Source of the DNA: Lachnospiraceae bacterium
GTDB lineage: Bacteria > Bacillota > Clostridia > Lachnospirales > Lachnospiraceae
Assembly: GCA_009774395.1 (NCBI GenBank)
Contig: VSNQ01000160.1
Coordinates: forward strand, 1 to 8,841
Reading direction: 5' to 3'
Length of the DNA: 8,841 nt
Shown here: one piece after another, positions 1 through 7,067 of the stretch
Position numbering within the stretch: position 1 is the stretch's first letter
Layout: every line of letters starts with the position of its first letter
The notes under the pieces: generated by a model
Told to the model about the DNA's origin: nothing
The model's database searches: none
The model's input: the letters and a program-made list of their open reading frames with translations, nothing else
Position numbers and translations under genes: made by a program

Positions 1-39
1 CATAAGGGCAAAAATAAGGGAAAGAAAAACCTGTAACAT

Positions 40-72
40 ATAAGAAAAACTTGCTACACGAGTTTTTCTTAT
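40..72. repeat. Strong inverted repeat (hairpin) in left flank
   Basis: The arms at 40-53 and 59-72 are complementary over 14 positions with a single T-G wobble, and the loop is CTACA. The 3' arm is T-rich and the 5' arm A-rich, so it could act as a weak terminator in either direction for a gene lying left of the window. The stem has few G-C pairs and no separate T-tract, so a protein-binding or element-end role is equally possible. The left arm also belongs to an imperfect tandem repeat: the word AAGAAAAAC occurs at 22-30 and again at 42-50, and the 17-nt units starting there agree at about 14 positions. Confidence 0.6.
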
Positions 73-166
73 CAAGAATTATAACATGAAATGAACAGGA
101 CAGGAAGAACTGATTAGAATGCTTTCACAAATTTCTCCAAAACACAAGAAGAAAGGACGAAAAAAT

Positions 167-406
167 ATGAGGTTTATTCATGCAACATATAATATGCTCT
201 ATAACTGTATTGACGTAACCACTTTTGACGGATATATTCTACGGATAGACTGCGAAAAAGCGGAAGAAGGATTAAATACAACGCCATGTTCCGAATGTGC
301 CTTAAATGCTTTGGCGATAGATAATTCTCTTAAATATGCAACACTATATCTTGATGGTTGTATGCAGATATGGATAGATGCGGAAGATTCATTAGAACCG
401 TGGTAA
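167..406 (+). CDS. Small hypothetical protein, possibly DUF6061-like
   Basis: This is a 79-residue protein. The start is ATG at 167, preceded 9 nt upstream by a GAAAGGA ribosome-binding site (151-157). The longer reading frame from 119 would add 16 mostly basic residues that overlap this site and is less likely. The product is small and acidic, with alternating hydrophobic strands (FDGYILRID, LKYATLYLDG), three cysteines in the middle and end (two in a CSEC motif), and no signal peptide or membrane segment. The pattern, ending in a YAxLxLDG-type strand, resembles DUF6061, a small family I associate with clostridial mobile elements; this match is from memory. Function is unknown. It is convergent with the large minus-strand operon, and an orphan start site follows it directly. 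Confidence 0.65.
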   Translation: MRFIHATYNMLYNCIDVTTFDGYILRIDCEKAEEGLNTTPCSECALNALAIDNSLKYATLYLDGCMQIWIDAEDSLEPW

Positions 407-434
407 AATTCTTTATCCAAAGGAGCTAACGATA

Positions 435-473
435 ATGCAACAGCCCCATATCAGCAAAATAATATTATTATAA
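435..473 (+). other. Orphan ribosome-binding site and start codon, 12-codon ORF
   Basis: AAAGGAG at 419-425 lies 9 nt before ATG at 435. This is one of the best ribosome-binding sites on the plus strand, yet the frame stops at TAA (471-473) after 12 codons (MQQPHISKIILL). It follows the preceding small gene closely, as the next gene of an operon would. It may be the surviving 5' end of a gene cut when neighbouring DNA was inserted, or a leader or very small peptide gene. The sequence alone does not decide. Confidence 0.35.
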
Positions 474-502
474 AACTACCTGAATATTTTCTTTAAACAT
501 TA

Positions 503-547
503 CCAAAGCTGTTCCAAAGCTGAAATGGAGCTTTAGAACAGCTTTGG
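503..547. terminator. Compound hairpin between convergent genes, likely bidirectional terminator
   Basis: The outer arms 503-514 and 536-547 are perfectly complementary over 12 bp (CCAAAGCTGTTC with GAACAGCTTTGG). Inside, 516-521 pairs with 529-534 over a 7-nt loop, so the structure is a long stem with one C-A mismatch. It lies just after the stop codon of the minus-strand operon (555-557) and about 100 nt after the plus-strand gene. On the plus strand a run of seven T follows from 558. On the minus strand the sequence after the stem is AT-rich but has no clean T-tract. Confidence 0.6.
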
Positions 548-554
548 AGAAATT

Positions 555-1886
555 CTATTTTTTTACTTCCCAATATCCAAATCGTTTCCCACCTTTACGT
601 TCTATTTTTCCCTCACCCACCAATTCCTTAACAATTTTTTGTATATGTGTCCTTGTTTCGTTTAAAGCTTCCTGCAATTCTTTTTGAGTTGCTGTCGGTT
701 GATTTTGTAAATATTCAACGATTTTCATTTTCAAAGCTGTATTCTCCGCTTTAGAATCCAGCTTTAAAACGTGCTTATCAGTTGTTGAAACAGCAGCCAG
801 CTTTAGCATAATATCTTCTGAATGTACCACATATTCCGGTTGTAAAGCTCCGTATTCGTTACACACCTCAAATATTTTTTGGATCCCTCGCCCCCAGCTT
901 TCAATATAACCGGCTCTGAAAAACGCCCTCGCAATTTTTGGATTATATGGTCGGGATTGATGCCTTTGTAACAGGGATTCCATTGTCCAATCGGAGGGAA
1001 ATACGCATTCATTACTAATATACATTGCATCATCTTCAATACGAATCTGTATAGGTATTCCAGCACTCCAACGAGAATGTACAAGTGCATTATAAAGCGC
1101 CTCCCGCACTGCATCTTTTGGAAAAGGATAAGTTTCTACTCTTGTTAAATTGTCATAAGTGATAGGAGCTTTTAAATATTTTAAATAAATCAATTCAATT
1201 ACACGTTCAGCTTGCATAAATAACGATCCTATTACTTCATCCTGATACTGCAAATCAGAACCTTTTCCAAATTTGCCGATTCTTGTATAAGTTCCAAACA
1301 TCCATTTTTGTGGTGTCCGATGGAAAAGAAGCACCGCAGCTCTGGTAAGTTTTCCATCTTTAAGCAAATCCAGACTGTCCAGAAGTTCTGCGTTGCTCAT
1401 ATTTAAATCATCTTTCGTCATGCGTTTGCTCCGGACTGCTTCCCGGCGGAAAATATCAAAGCTTTCTTTATCTAAATCTTCTACAGCTACTCCTTCAATT
1501 ACAGAATCCTCCCACCGTATACCAGTTTTTGAGGATATAAATTCCGTTAAAGCTGTCCCCCGCAAAACTTGTTTCGTGCTGCCACTCCGAAAATGATATT
1601 CGCCTTTATAACTAACTGGATAACTACTGGGACTTACAATAATCTCAATATATTCCAAATTATTTTTTGAAAGCAGATTCACATCTGCAAGAAACCCCAA
1701 ATTTGTTTGAATCTTATTTGGTATTTCTTCCAAGAGCCTTTTACCATTCTGCACGCCAATAACTCTTCCCGCATCGTCTACACCAATATAAATACAGCCT
1801 CCTTGAGCATTAGCAAATCCGCATATCCATTTCAGATATTCGTCGCGCCATGATTCTTTCCATTCAATATTTTGGCTTTCTGCCAT
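555..1886 (-). CDS. AlbA_2 / HATPase_c_4 / winged-helix protein (Schlafen-AlbA_2-like putative regulator)
   Basis: This 443-residue protein has three recognisable parts. Residues about 3-118 are an AlbA_2 (Schlafen AlbA_2-like) domain, with the opening motif IEWKES and the IGVDDAGRVIGV strand-turn. Residues about 258-345 match the HATPase_c_4 module found after AlbA_2, with E262, N266 and H270 in REALYNALVH and a glycine-rich GRGI at 332-335. Residues about 384-440 form a winged helix (TQKELQEAL, then recognition helix and wing). Family members are usually annotated as putative DNA-binding or transcriptional regulators, often loosely as RecG-like; their biochemical role is poorly defined. It is the last operon gene, with AGGAGG (1895-1900) 8 nt before the ATG and overlapping the end of the radical SAM gene; the gap between the two genes is 12 nt. 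It may be an accessory or regulatory member of the cassette, or a passenger. Confidence 0.88.
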   Translation of the reverse strand: MAESQNIEWKESWRDEYLKWICGFANAQGGCIYIGVDDAGRVIGVQNGKRLLEEIPNKIQTNLGFLADVNLLSKNNLEYIEIIVSPSSYPVSYKGEYHFRSGSTKQVLRGTALTEFISSKTGIRWEDSVIEGVAVEDLDKESFDIFRREAVRSKRMTKDDLNMSNAELLDSLDLLKDGKLTRAAVLLFHRTPQKWMFGTYTRIGKFGKGSDLQYQDEVIGSLFMQAERVIELIYLKYLKAPITYDNLTRVETYPFPKDAVREALYNALVHSRWSAGIPIQIRIEDDAMYISNECVFPSDWTMESLLQRHQSRPYNPKIARAFFRAGYIESWGRGIQKIFEVCNEYGALQPEYVVHSEDIMLKLAAVSTTDKHVLKLDSKAENTALKMKIVEYLQNQPTATQKELQEALNETRTHIQKIVKELVGEGKIERKGGKRFGYWEVKK

Positions 1887-1898
1887 ACAAAGTACCTC

Positions 1899-3773
1899 CT
1901 AATTATTTCCTTCTGCAATATCCCTCGTTATCCTGTAATACGATAATATCTCAAGGATTTCCGGGTCAGTACACTCATAATCTTCCTCTTTAAATTTATT
2001 CAGGGAAATAATTGATTTAGCTCTTTCTAATTTTTCATCCGAAAGAGCACGAAATTTGTCCCACCATTCATTTGCCAAATCACAATCTTCCTCAGAACGT
2101 TCCGTGTATTTTTCAGCAAGTCGTTCTCTAAGATTTTGGTCATATTTTCTCCTGTATATAATAAAAGTTTCAGGCATCCATAAAATCTTGTAATATTCAT
2201 CCAAGTTACACCCAAAAGCCTCTTCAAAAAAATCAACACCTTTGCCAATTTTTCCTTTTGTGGAGTTCAAGACCGCTTGTACTGCACGAATGAATTTTCT
2301 ATTCCAATGTTTTCCTAAATAATCTCTACTTTTAAAATATGCCGGATCACTAATTGGATGATACTTCATCGGAAAGGAGTATATCGTAACCCCCAGCTTT
2401 TCACAAAGATCAACATTAATTTTCATCCGATAGTACAATTCACTTGGTTCATCCTCAAAATTATAAAGAAGATAGTTTGATAATTCCATTATGCCACTTT
2501 CAGCCGCTTTTGTTACAGCCTCAATGTAAACATCTCTTTGGGCATAATGATCAAACGCTATACGCAATGGGCGGATATTAATTTCCGAAAGCTTCTGCAT
2601 TTTTTCCTTTGTTGCCAGCCTTGCATCTAACCCCTGATTAAAGTCTATATAGCATTTCCTTTTGGAACAGCGAAAAAGCTTATTATATATTGGACGGGCA
2701 ATTTCATCGAATGCAAAGATTTCTTTACTCAGAGCTGTTTCTGCATAAAGAAGCCCACGTTCTTCACGTTGTAAATAAAACTCTCCTGATTCGGCTTCTG
2801 GAAGTTTTTCAGCAATTCTATCATAGAGTTTTACCATCTTCTTAATATATGCTCTTTGATTATATTCATTCCGCAGGTTTTTTAGGGCAAATTCATATTC
2901 ATTTGGCGGTATATATGTAGCACCTTTTCCGAAACCGCATTCCTTAATCTCATCAATTATCTGATCAAAGCATTTGGAAGCAAATACATTATTGTCCATT
3001 AACAACAAATCTTTTTGAGCACCAAAATGTTCATCAACATATTCTATCTGGTGCTTCATGCCAACATAATTTTTATATTGTGGCTCCAGTGTTTTTACAG
3101 CACAAAACGCACAATTGCGAGGGCACCCTCTTGTCATATACCCAAAATAAGCATTATGCGCTGGATATTCATAATCAATTTCATCCAAAATTGAATAGTC
3201 CAATGGTAGTTCGTCTATAATATCACAGTTTCCTTCATCGAGATCCCCCGGCTTATCAAGCAGACCTATATGTGGGGCAATCCCTGTTTCCGCACGAATG
3301 TAGTCTGGCAATATAGTGGATGCAATACCACCAACAAGCATTTTCCCATTAGGTTTACAAAACTTTTTTGCATAGTTGATTGTATCTATCGTCTGTTTCC
3401 AATAAAATGTAAACAATGTTGTTACTCCCACTACATCAAATAGCGAAAATTCATTGTTTTTATATCTTTTACGGTAGTCTTTAATTATTTTTTCATAGTC
3501 ACTGTTTCTGAAATCTGGAATACCGTCAAGGGAAGCATATTTTCCTGCCTTTATAAACTCAACAAGTTTGGGAAAATATTTTCCCAGTAATGGATTCTTT
3601 ACCTCTTGATAAAATTCTTCACAAAGTAATTGAGCAGCAAATTTTTTTAAATCGCCTTTAAAAAAGCGCACATCATCATTACACCGCCGATAATATGTTG
3701 CAATTTTCATCAAGCCCATAAGAGGGTACTTATTCTTATAGTTAGGCTCAATTAATAACACTTTACGATTCAC
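1899..3773 (-). CDS. Radical SAM protein with N-terminal cobalamin-binding-like domain
   Basis: This 624-residue cytoplasmic protein carries the radical SAM cluster motif CxxxCxxC as C217-C221-C224 (CPRNCAFC), preceded by YMTRG as in MiaB/Elp3/B12-type enzymes. Residues about 4-190 resemble the Rossmann-like domain of B12-binding radical SAM proteins (VLLIEP, PLMGLMKIA, GGIAS), but I do not see the DxHxxG cobalamin motif. Further core strands are LLLMDNN (257-262) and IDFNQGLDARL (376-386). Between them lies an unusually long charged helical insert (about 285-370), ending in a CSKRKC pair (C369, C374) that could bind metal. The C-terminal 150 residues are not assignable. Substrate is unknown; the fold suits modification of RNA, protein or DNA. 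The start is GTG at 3773 in a GTGA overlap with the GHKL gene, with an AGAGGA site about 10 nt upstream, implying translational coupling. Confidence 0.9.
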   Translation of the reverse strand: MNRKVLLIEPNYKNKYPLMGLMKIATYYRRCNDDVRFFKGDLKKFAAQLLCEEFYQEVKNPLLGKYFPKLVEFIKAGKYASLDGIPDFRNSDYEKIIKDYRKRYKNNEFSLFDVVGVTTLFTFYWKQTIDTINYAKKFCKPNGKMLVGGIASTILPDYIRAETGIAPHIGLLDKPGDLDEGNCDIIDELPLDYSILDEIDYEYPAHNAYFGYMTRGCPRNCAFCAVKTLEPQYKNYVGMKHQIEYVDEHFGAQKDLLLMDNNVFASKCFDQIIDEIKECGFGKGATYIPPNEYEFALKNLRNEYNQRAYIKKMVKLYDRIAEKLPEAESGEFYLQREERGLLYAETALSKEIFAFDEIARPIYNKLFRCSKRKCYIDFNQGLDARLATKEKMQKLSEINIRPLRIAFDHYAQRDVYIEAVTKAAESGIMELSNYLLYNFEDEPSELYYRMKINVDLCEKLGVTIYSFPMKYHPISDPAYFKSRDYLGKHWNRKFIRAVQAVLNSTKGKIGKGVDFFEEAFGCNLDEYYKILWMPETFIIYRRKYDQNLRERLAEKYTERSEEDCDLANEWWDKFRALSDEKLERAKSIISLNKFKEEDYECTDPEILEILSYYRITRDIAEGNN

Positions 3774-4921
3774 TGTAGCTCGTCCTCTATTTTCTGTATT
3801 ATCATTTCTGCAGTTTTCTCGTCTGTAGATTTTACGATAATTCCAAATATTTTTGATATTAACTTACGCTCTCGTTTATTATAAGCAGATAATCTATCTA
3901 CACGCCGTTGTTCCAAAGAATGCTGTTGCACATTCTGAATCTGCTTCTGTTTTTCTACAGGTTGTTGTCTTTTCTCTTCAATACGTTTAATCACTTGACT
4001 GACCACAGAATCCGGATTATTTTCTGCCTTCTGCTTTTTCTTTTCTAATTCATCGGTTGCCTTTTGGGCTGCTTCTTCTGCTTTTTTTACTTCCTCAAGT
4101 GCATTTTCCAAATGACTTGTATCTATAAAATCTCCGTGTGCTCTTTTCTCTTGTAATTCAGCCTGTTTCTTTTCATAATTATCAATTTTGCTATATGCAC
4201 TGTTAATGGCAGAACCTTCATAATAAATTTTTGAAAGTTCATTGTTAAAATATCTGCGCATCTCTCTTTCAAATTCCACCCTTGTAGCATTTTCATTGAA
4301 ATAGTCGCGTTGCGAATTAGGAATCAAATCTTTTGAAACGGCAAAAACTTCGCCAATAAAATAGTGATGCCCTCTATCTTCTTTAAACAGTTTCTGCAAA
4401 GCATCCTCACTGCCAATCTGAATATTCTCTTTGCGCAAGCGAATACCACGCATTTTACAATCTCTGGAAATCACTGCCTTAAAGCGAGATACACCAATCC
4501 ACAGCCATGCCAATAAGTTATTATGAGAATCATAAATTTCCTTAAAAGCAATGTTAAAAACTTCATCTTCCCCTTTGCTGGTTTTAAAATTGGTCGTATA
4601 CTTTTTAAAAATCGGTTCACCATTTAAAGCAATCATATATTCATCAATATGATAACTAATCAATCTTGCATGTTTCTCTACTTCTGTACGAAAAATAAAA
4701 GTATTTTGATATGGGACTGGGGCAACAAAGGAAAGATATTCCTTAATCTGCGCAAAATCAAGCAAATCTGTATTTTCGTTATTAATACCAACCATTTCTA
4801 CTTTAAACCAATGCAAATCTTTTTCTGAAGTTTTCTCATAATCAAAAACATAAATATTCCGAAGCACTTCACTGGCAGTATATTTTTTCCCATTTTCGCT
4901 TGCATTTATTAACTCACGCAT
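3770..4921 (-). CDS. C-terminal part of interrupted Hsp90-like GHKL ATPase (middle domain and coiled coil)
   Basis: This 383-residue open frame continues the preceding fragment in exactly the same reading frame, separated only by TGA and five codons. Its first ATG (4921) has no ribosome-binding site, so it is best read as the rest of one 517-residue gene rather than an independent one; reinitiation 15 nt after the stop is possible. In full-length numbering, residues about 135-270 would complete the ATPase domain and enter the middle domain. RGIRLR (292-297) and IPNSQRDYF (334-342) resemble the Hsp90/MORC-type middle domain, where a basic residue reaches into the ATP site; R339 is the candidate. 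Residues about 364-489 are a long charged Lys/Glu/Gln-rich coiled coil, and a short helical end follows. The fragment lacks the ATP-binding motifs and would not be an ATPase alone. Confidence 0.8.
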   Translation of the reverse strand: MRELINASENGKKYTASEVLRNIYVFDYEKTSEKDLHWFKVEMVGINNENTDLLDFAQIKEYLSFVAPVPYQNTFIFRTEVEKHARLISYHIDEYMIALNGEPIFKKYTTNFKTSKGEDEVFNIAFKEIYDSHNNLLAWLWIGVSRFKAVISRDCKMRGIRLRKENIQIGSEDALQKLFKEDRGHHYFIGEVFAVSKDLIPNSQRDYFNENATRVEFEREMRRYFNNELSKIYYEGSAINSAYSKIDNYEKKQAELQEKRAHGDFIDTSHLENALEEVKKAEEAAQKATDELEKKKQKAENNPDSVVSQVIKRIEEKRQQPVEKQKQIQNVQQHSLEQRRVDRLSAYNKRERKLISKIFGIIVKSTDEKTAEMIIQKIEDELQ

Positions 4922-4936
4922 TTTAAGAGCGTCACA

Positions 4937-4939
4937 TCA
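4937..4939 (-). other. In-frame TGA stop interrupting the GHKL ATPase gene
   Basis: Reading from ATG 5323, codon 129 is TGA, followed by TGT GAC GCT CTT AAA ATG and a further 383 open codons in the same frame. It is therefore a nonsense codon, not a frameshift. Trp is encoded by TGG elsewhere in this same gene (codons at 4499-4501 and 4505-4507), so the standard code applies. It may be a real inactivating mutation, a single-base sequence error, or a readthrough site. Confidence 0.85.
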
Positions 4940-5323
4940 CATAATGGAAACTACATCTTCTCCCGCAGCGGTTGAAGTAAAAATCAGTTCCTTGCAATAT
5001 GCAAGTCCGCAAAGTCTTCCTATACCGCGAAATCCTTTATCTTCCCCAAGTTTTTTATCCGAATTTGCAATGTCTGCAAGCGTTCTCTCAAAATCTGCAA
5101 CACTTATTCCGGTAGCATTATCTTCTATACTAACCGTACGCTTTTCGGCATCAAGCCATATATCAATACGCCCCTCATTGAGTTTCAAAAGTCCCATATT
5201 ATAAGCCTTATCAATCTGATCACAAGCATTCTGGATGTATTCACGATATATAACTTTCGAATCTTGATACATTCCAGTAGTTAAATTTTCTAATATATTT
5301 GCACCGAAAATGTATTCTCTCAT
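4937..5323 (-). CDS. N-terminal part of interrupted Hsp90-like GHKL ATPase
   Basis: These 128 residues carry the ATP-binding motifs of the GHKL (Bergerat) fold in Hsp90/MORC style. The N box is REYIQNACDQID with E28, N32 and D35, close to the Hsp90 consensus. The G1 box is EDNATGI (D68, G72) and the glycine-rich G2 lid is KGFRGIGRLCG (97-106). An in-frame TGA then ends the protein inside the ATPase domain, so the fragment alone should not fold as a full ATPase. I chose ATG 5323 because GTGAGG (5333-5338) sits 9 nt upstream; the GTG at 5338 has no site before it and would add five residues. The gene follows the HerA-like gene by 11 nt, which makes a partner of HerA/NurA likely. Related prokaryotic GHKL proteins occur in restriction and defence loci. 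Confidence 0.82.
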   Translation of the reverse strand: MREYIFGANILENLTTGMYQDSKVIYREYIQNACDQIDKAYNMGLLKLNEGRIDIWLDAEKRTVSIEDNATGISVADFERTLADIANSDKKLGEDKGFRGIGRLCGLAYCKELIFTSTAAGEDVVSIM

Positions 5324-5332
5324 TATTCTGAA

Positions 5333-5338
5333 CCTCAC
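5333..5338 (-). promoter_or_regulatory. Ribosome-binding site of the GHKL ATPase gene
   Basis: GTGAGG on the minus strand lies 9 nt before ATG 5323 and overlaps the TGA stop of the HerA-like gene (5335-5337). It decides the start in favour of 5323 over the in-frame GTG at 5338, which has only an A-rich stretch upstream. The overlap suggests coupled translation of the two ATPases. Confidence 0.6.
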
Positions 5339-7053
5339 TTTTTAAATTGCTTGTATATTGGTTTTGGGAATCTAATTTTCAACAATGATCGAAAAATAGG
5401 ATTCTGAATAAGATAATCTCCTTGTTCCAAACGTGTAAGCATGTTTTTATATGTACTTGGTAAACTTCCATAGTCTTTCGTTGATGTTTCTATAGAATTT
5501 GTTCTACCATAAGCATGTGTGGAACAGTTTCCAGTAACTCTCTGATGTATATTGGAACGAAACTGTTCTGCTCCAAATAAAACAACTCCAAGTGAGCGTC
5601 CACGCTCTGTTACATCCAGTATCTCCCTTAAAATAGGGGAAGATTTTGGGGTATCTTTGGAAGCATATTTATTCAATTCATCAATAAAAACAATAATACG
5701 AGATGGTGGATTTATTCCATTCTCTCCGTCATATTCTCCAAGTTTAAGATTATAAATGGTACGAACAGCATCACCGAATAAAAATGCTTGCTTATCTTCT
5801 GGAAGCTTTGCAACATCAATAACATAAACATCATTATTAGAAATATGCTTTATTGCATCGGCAAGCCGACATTCATGTCTACTGATATCTGCACGATTTG
5901 CAAACATATCGTCATTTTTTGTAGCTTTATTGACTATACGCTTAAATTTACGCCAACTTAAAACAGATATCTCATTAGATGTACGCTGCGATCCCCTCCC
6001 TTGTGTCTGCGATTTTTGTGATAATTCGTCTACTTTCTCTCTAAAATCCTCCCATGTATTTACCTGCCCATTTCCGAAATCCGAATCAGTTTTGTCAATT
6101 ATCTTGCTTATGATTGCTTCCATCGTCTGTTGGGGATCATCAATATCCGCAAATAACATTTCGAGGCTTTCTTTGTCATCCTCATATGAATATTTATATT
6201 TTAGAAGTTTCCCTTCCTTAATATATTCTTCTATATCCTCGTAAGGTAAATATGTACCTTGCTTTGCAGAAGAGTTACTGGAATAGGGAATAAAATATTT
6301 AACTTGTTTAAACGGTTCTGTACTTAATTCTAGGTCTGTATATTCTTGATAAACTCTGTCCCTTTCTCCTTCTCCATCCTCACTAAAATCATTAGGACTG
6401 TGAATAGCCATCAAATCTTTTCCTTTTACATTAAAAATTACAAACGCAACGCTTTCTTCATCATCTATAGGCATTCTCAAATATTGTTCTTGAATAGCTT
6501 TCAGTAAAAACATAGCATATGAAGTTTTTGAAGCCAAACCTGAAATGCCCGAAATATTAAGATGTGCACCTTCTGATCCAAGAATAAACTTAGAATTTAG
6601 ATTTACTGGAAGAGTAATTTCTTCCGATGTGCCCTCATACATTTTTAAAGCTCCACATACAAGCGGATTTTGAATTTTATCCAAACCAAGTGCCATAGTT
6701 ATCTCGTTTTCAGAAGCCAAATAAACAGGAGCATTATTATGTACTGGTGTATAAAGGTTCTTGTTATTATATGAAACGGATACCTCCACATAATTCATAC
6801 CAATTCTCAGTGTTGGCTCGTCCACAGTAACATCTCCAAAATCACTGGATATAAAACTTGTCAAAAAACTTTGAGCGTCAGTAATATGGGAAATGTTTTC
6901 TATCACACCAAAAGAATATGAATCATCAATATGCTTAACTTTCACAATATCAAAAGCATGAAGTTTAAAGTCCGCATTTGTCCAAAACGTAAATTTGTCC
7001 ATGGTAGTCGGCACTTTTTCAGTTGCTATAACTCTTCCTATAGGTTCTTTCAT
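5335..7053 (-). CDS. HerA-like DNA translocase ATPase
   Basis: This 572-residue protein has the HerA/FtsK-superfamily layout. Residues about 4-55 form a HAS-barrel-like beta domain (IGRVIATE to YSFGVIENI). The P-loop region is GISGLASKT (169-177): it keeps K176 and T177 but has one extra residue and no glycine just before the lysine. Walker B is RIIVFIDE with D458 and E459, followed by RGRSLGVVLFGAEQ with the sensor-type Q497 and downstream arginines that could serve as fingers between subunits. Residues about 220-385 form a large acidic helical insert. Known HerA proteins form hexameric rings that move DNA and feed a NurA nuclease, fitting the NurA-like gene immediately upstream (14-nt gap). 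The start is supported by AAGGAGGAG ending about 6 nt before the ATG. Confident in family; the partner protein is inferred from context. Confidence 0.87.
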   Translation of the reverse strand: MKEPIGRVIATEKVPTTMDKFTFWTNADFKLHAFDIVKVKHIDDSYSFGVIENISHITDAQSFLTSFISSDFGDVTVDEPTLRIGMNYVEVSVSYNNKNLYTPVHNNAPVYLASENEITMALGLDKIQNPLVCGALKMYEGTSEEITLPVNLNSKFILGSEGAHLNISGISGLASKTSYAMFLLKAIQEQYLRMPIDDEESVAFVIFNVKGKDLMAIHSPNDFSEDGEGERDRVYQEYTDLELSTEPFKQVKYFIPYSSNSSAKQGTYLPYEDIEEYIKEGKLLKYKYSYEDDKESLEMLFADIDDPQQTMEAIISKIIDKTDSDFGNGQVNTWEDFREKVDELSQKSQTQGRGSQRTSNEISVLSWRKFKRIVNKATKNDDMFANRADISRHECRLADAIKHISNNDVYVIDVAKLPEDKQAFLFGDAVRTIYNLKLGEYDGENGINPPSRIIVFIDELNKYASKDTPKSSPILREILDVTERGRSLGVVLFGAEQFRSNIHQRVTGNCSTHAYGRTNSIETSTKDYGSLPSTYKNMLTRLEQGDYLIQNPIFRSLLKIRFPKPIYKQFKK

Positions 7054-7067
7054 GTTGCTGCTCCTCC

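Noticed and set aside
119..166. A 16-residue longer start for the small plus-strand protein
   Set aside because: The extra stretch contains the ribosome-binding site for ATG 167, and ATG 119 has no clear site of its own.
503..547. The nested CCAAAGCTG repeats as a CRISPR-like or transposon terminal repeat
   Set aside because: There are only two copies, arranged as a hairpin between convergent genes, with no matching copy at the right edge; a terminator explains them.
4499..4507. An alternative genetic code in which TGA is a sense codon
   Set aside because: TGG encodes Trp in the same gene, the other operon genes run without internal TGA, and TGA is used as the normal stop of four of them, including this gene's own end at 3770-3772.
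4910..4939. The in-frame TGA as a selenocysteine codon, with a small ACGC/GCGT hairpin just downstream
   Set aside because: The stem is only 4 bp, begins too near the TGA, and lacks the apical features of a bacterial SECIS element. GHKL ATPases have no known need for selenocysteine at this site.
4944..5204. Plus-strand open frames lying opposite the operon genes (here and at 1393, 5552, 5930 and 7885)
   Set aside because: They are antisense to well-supported coding sequence, have low-complexity Ser/Leu-rich products and lack ribosome-binding sites.
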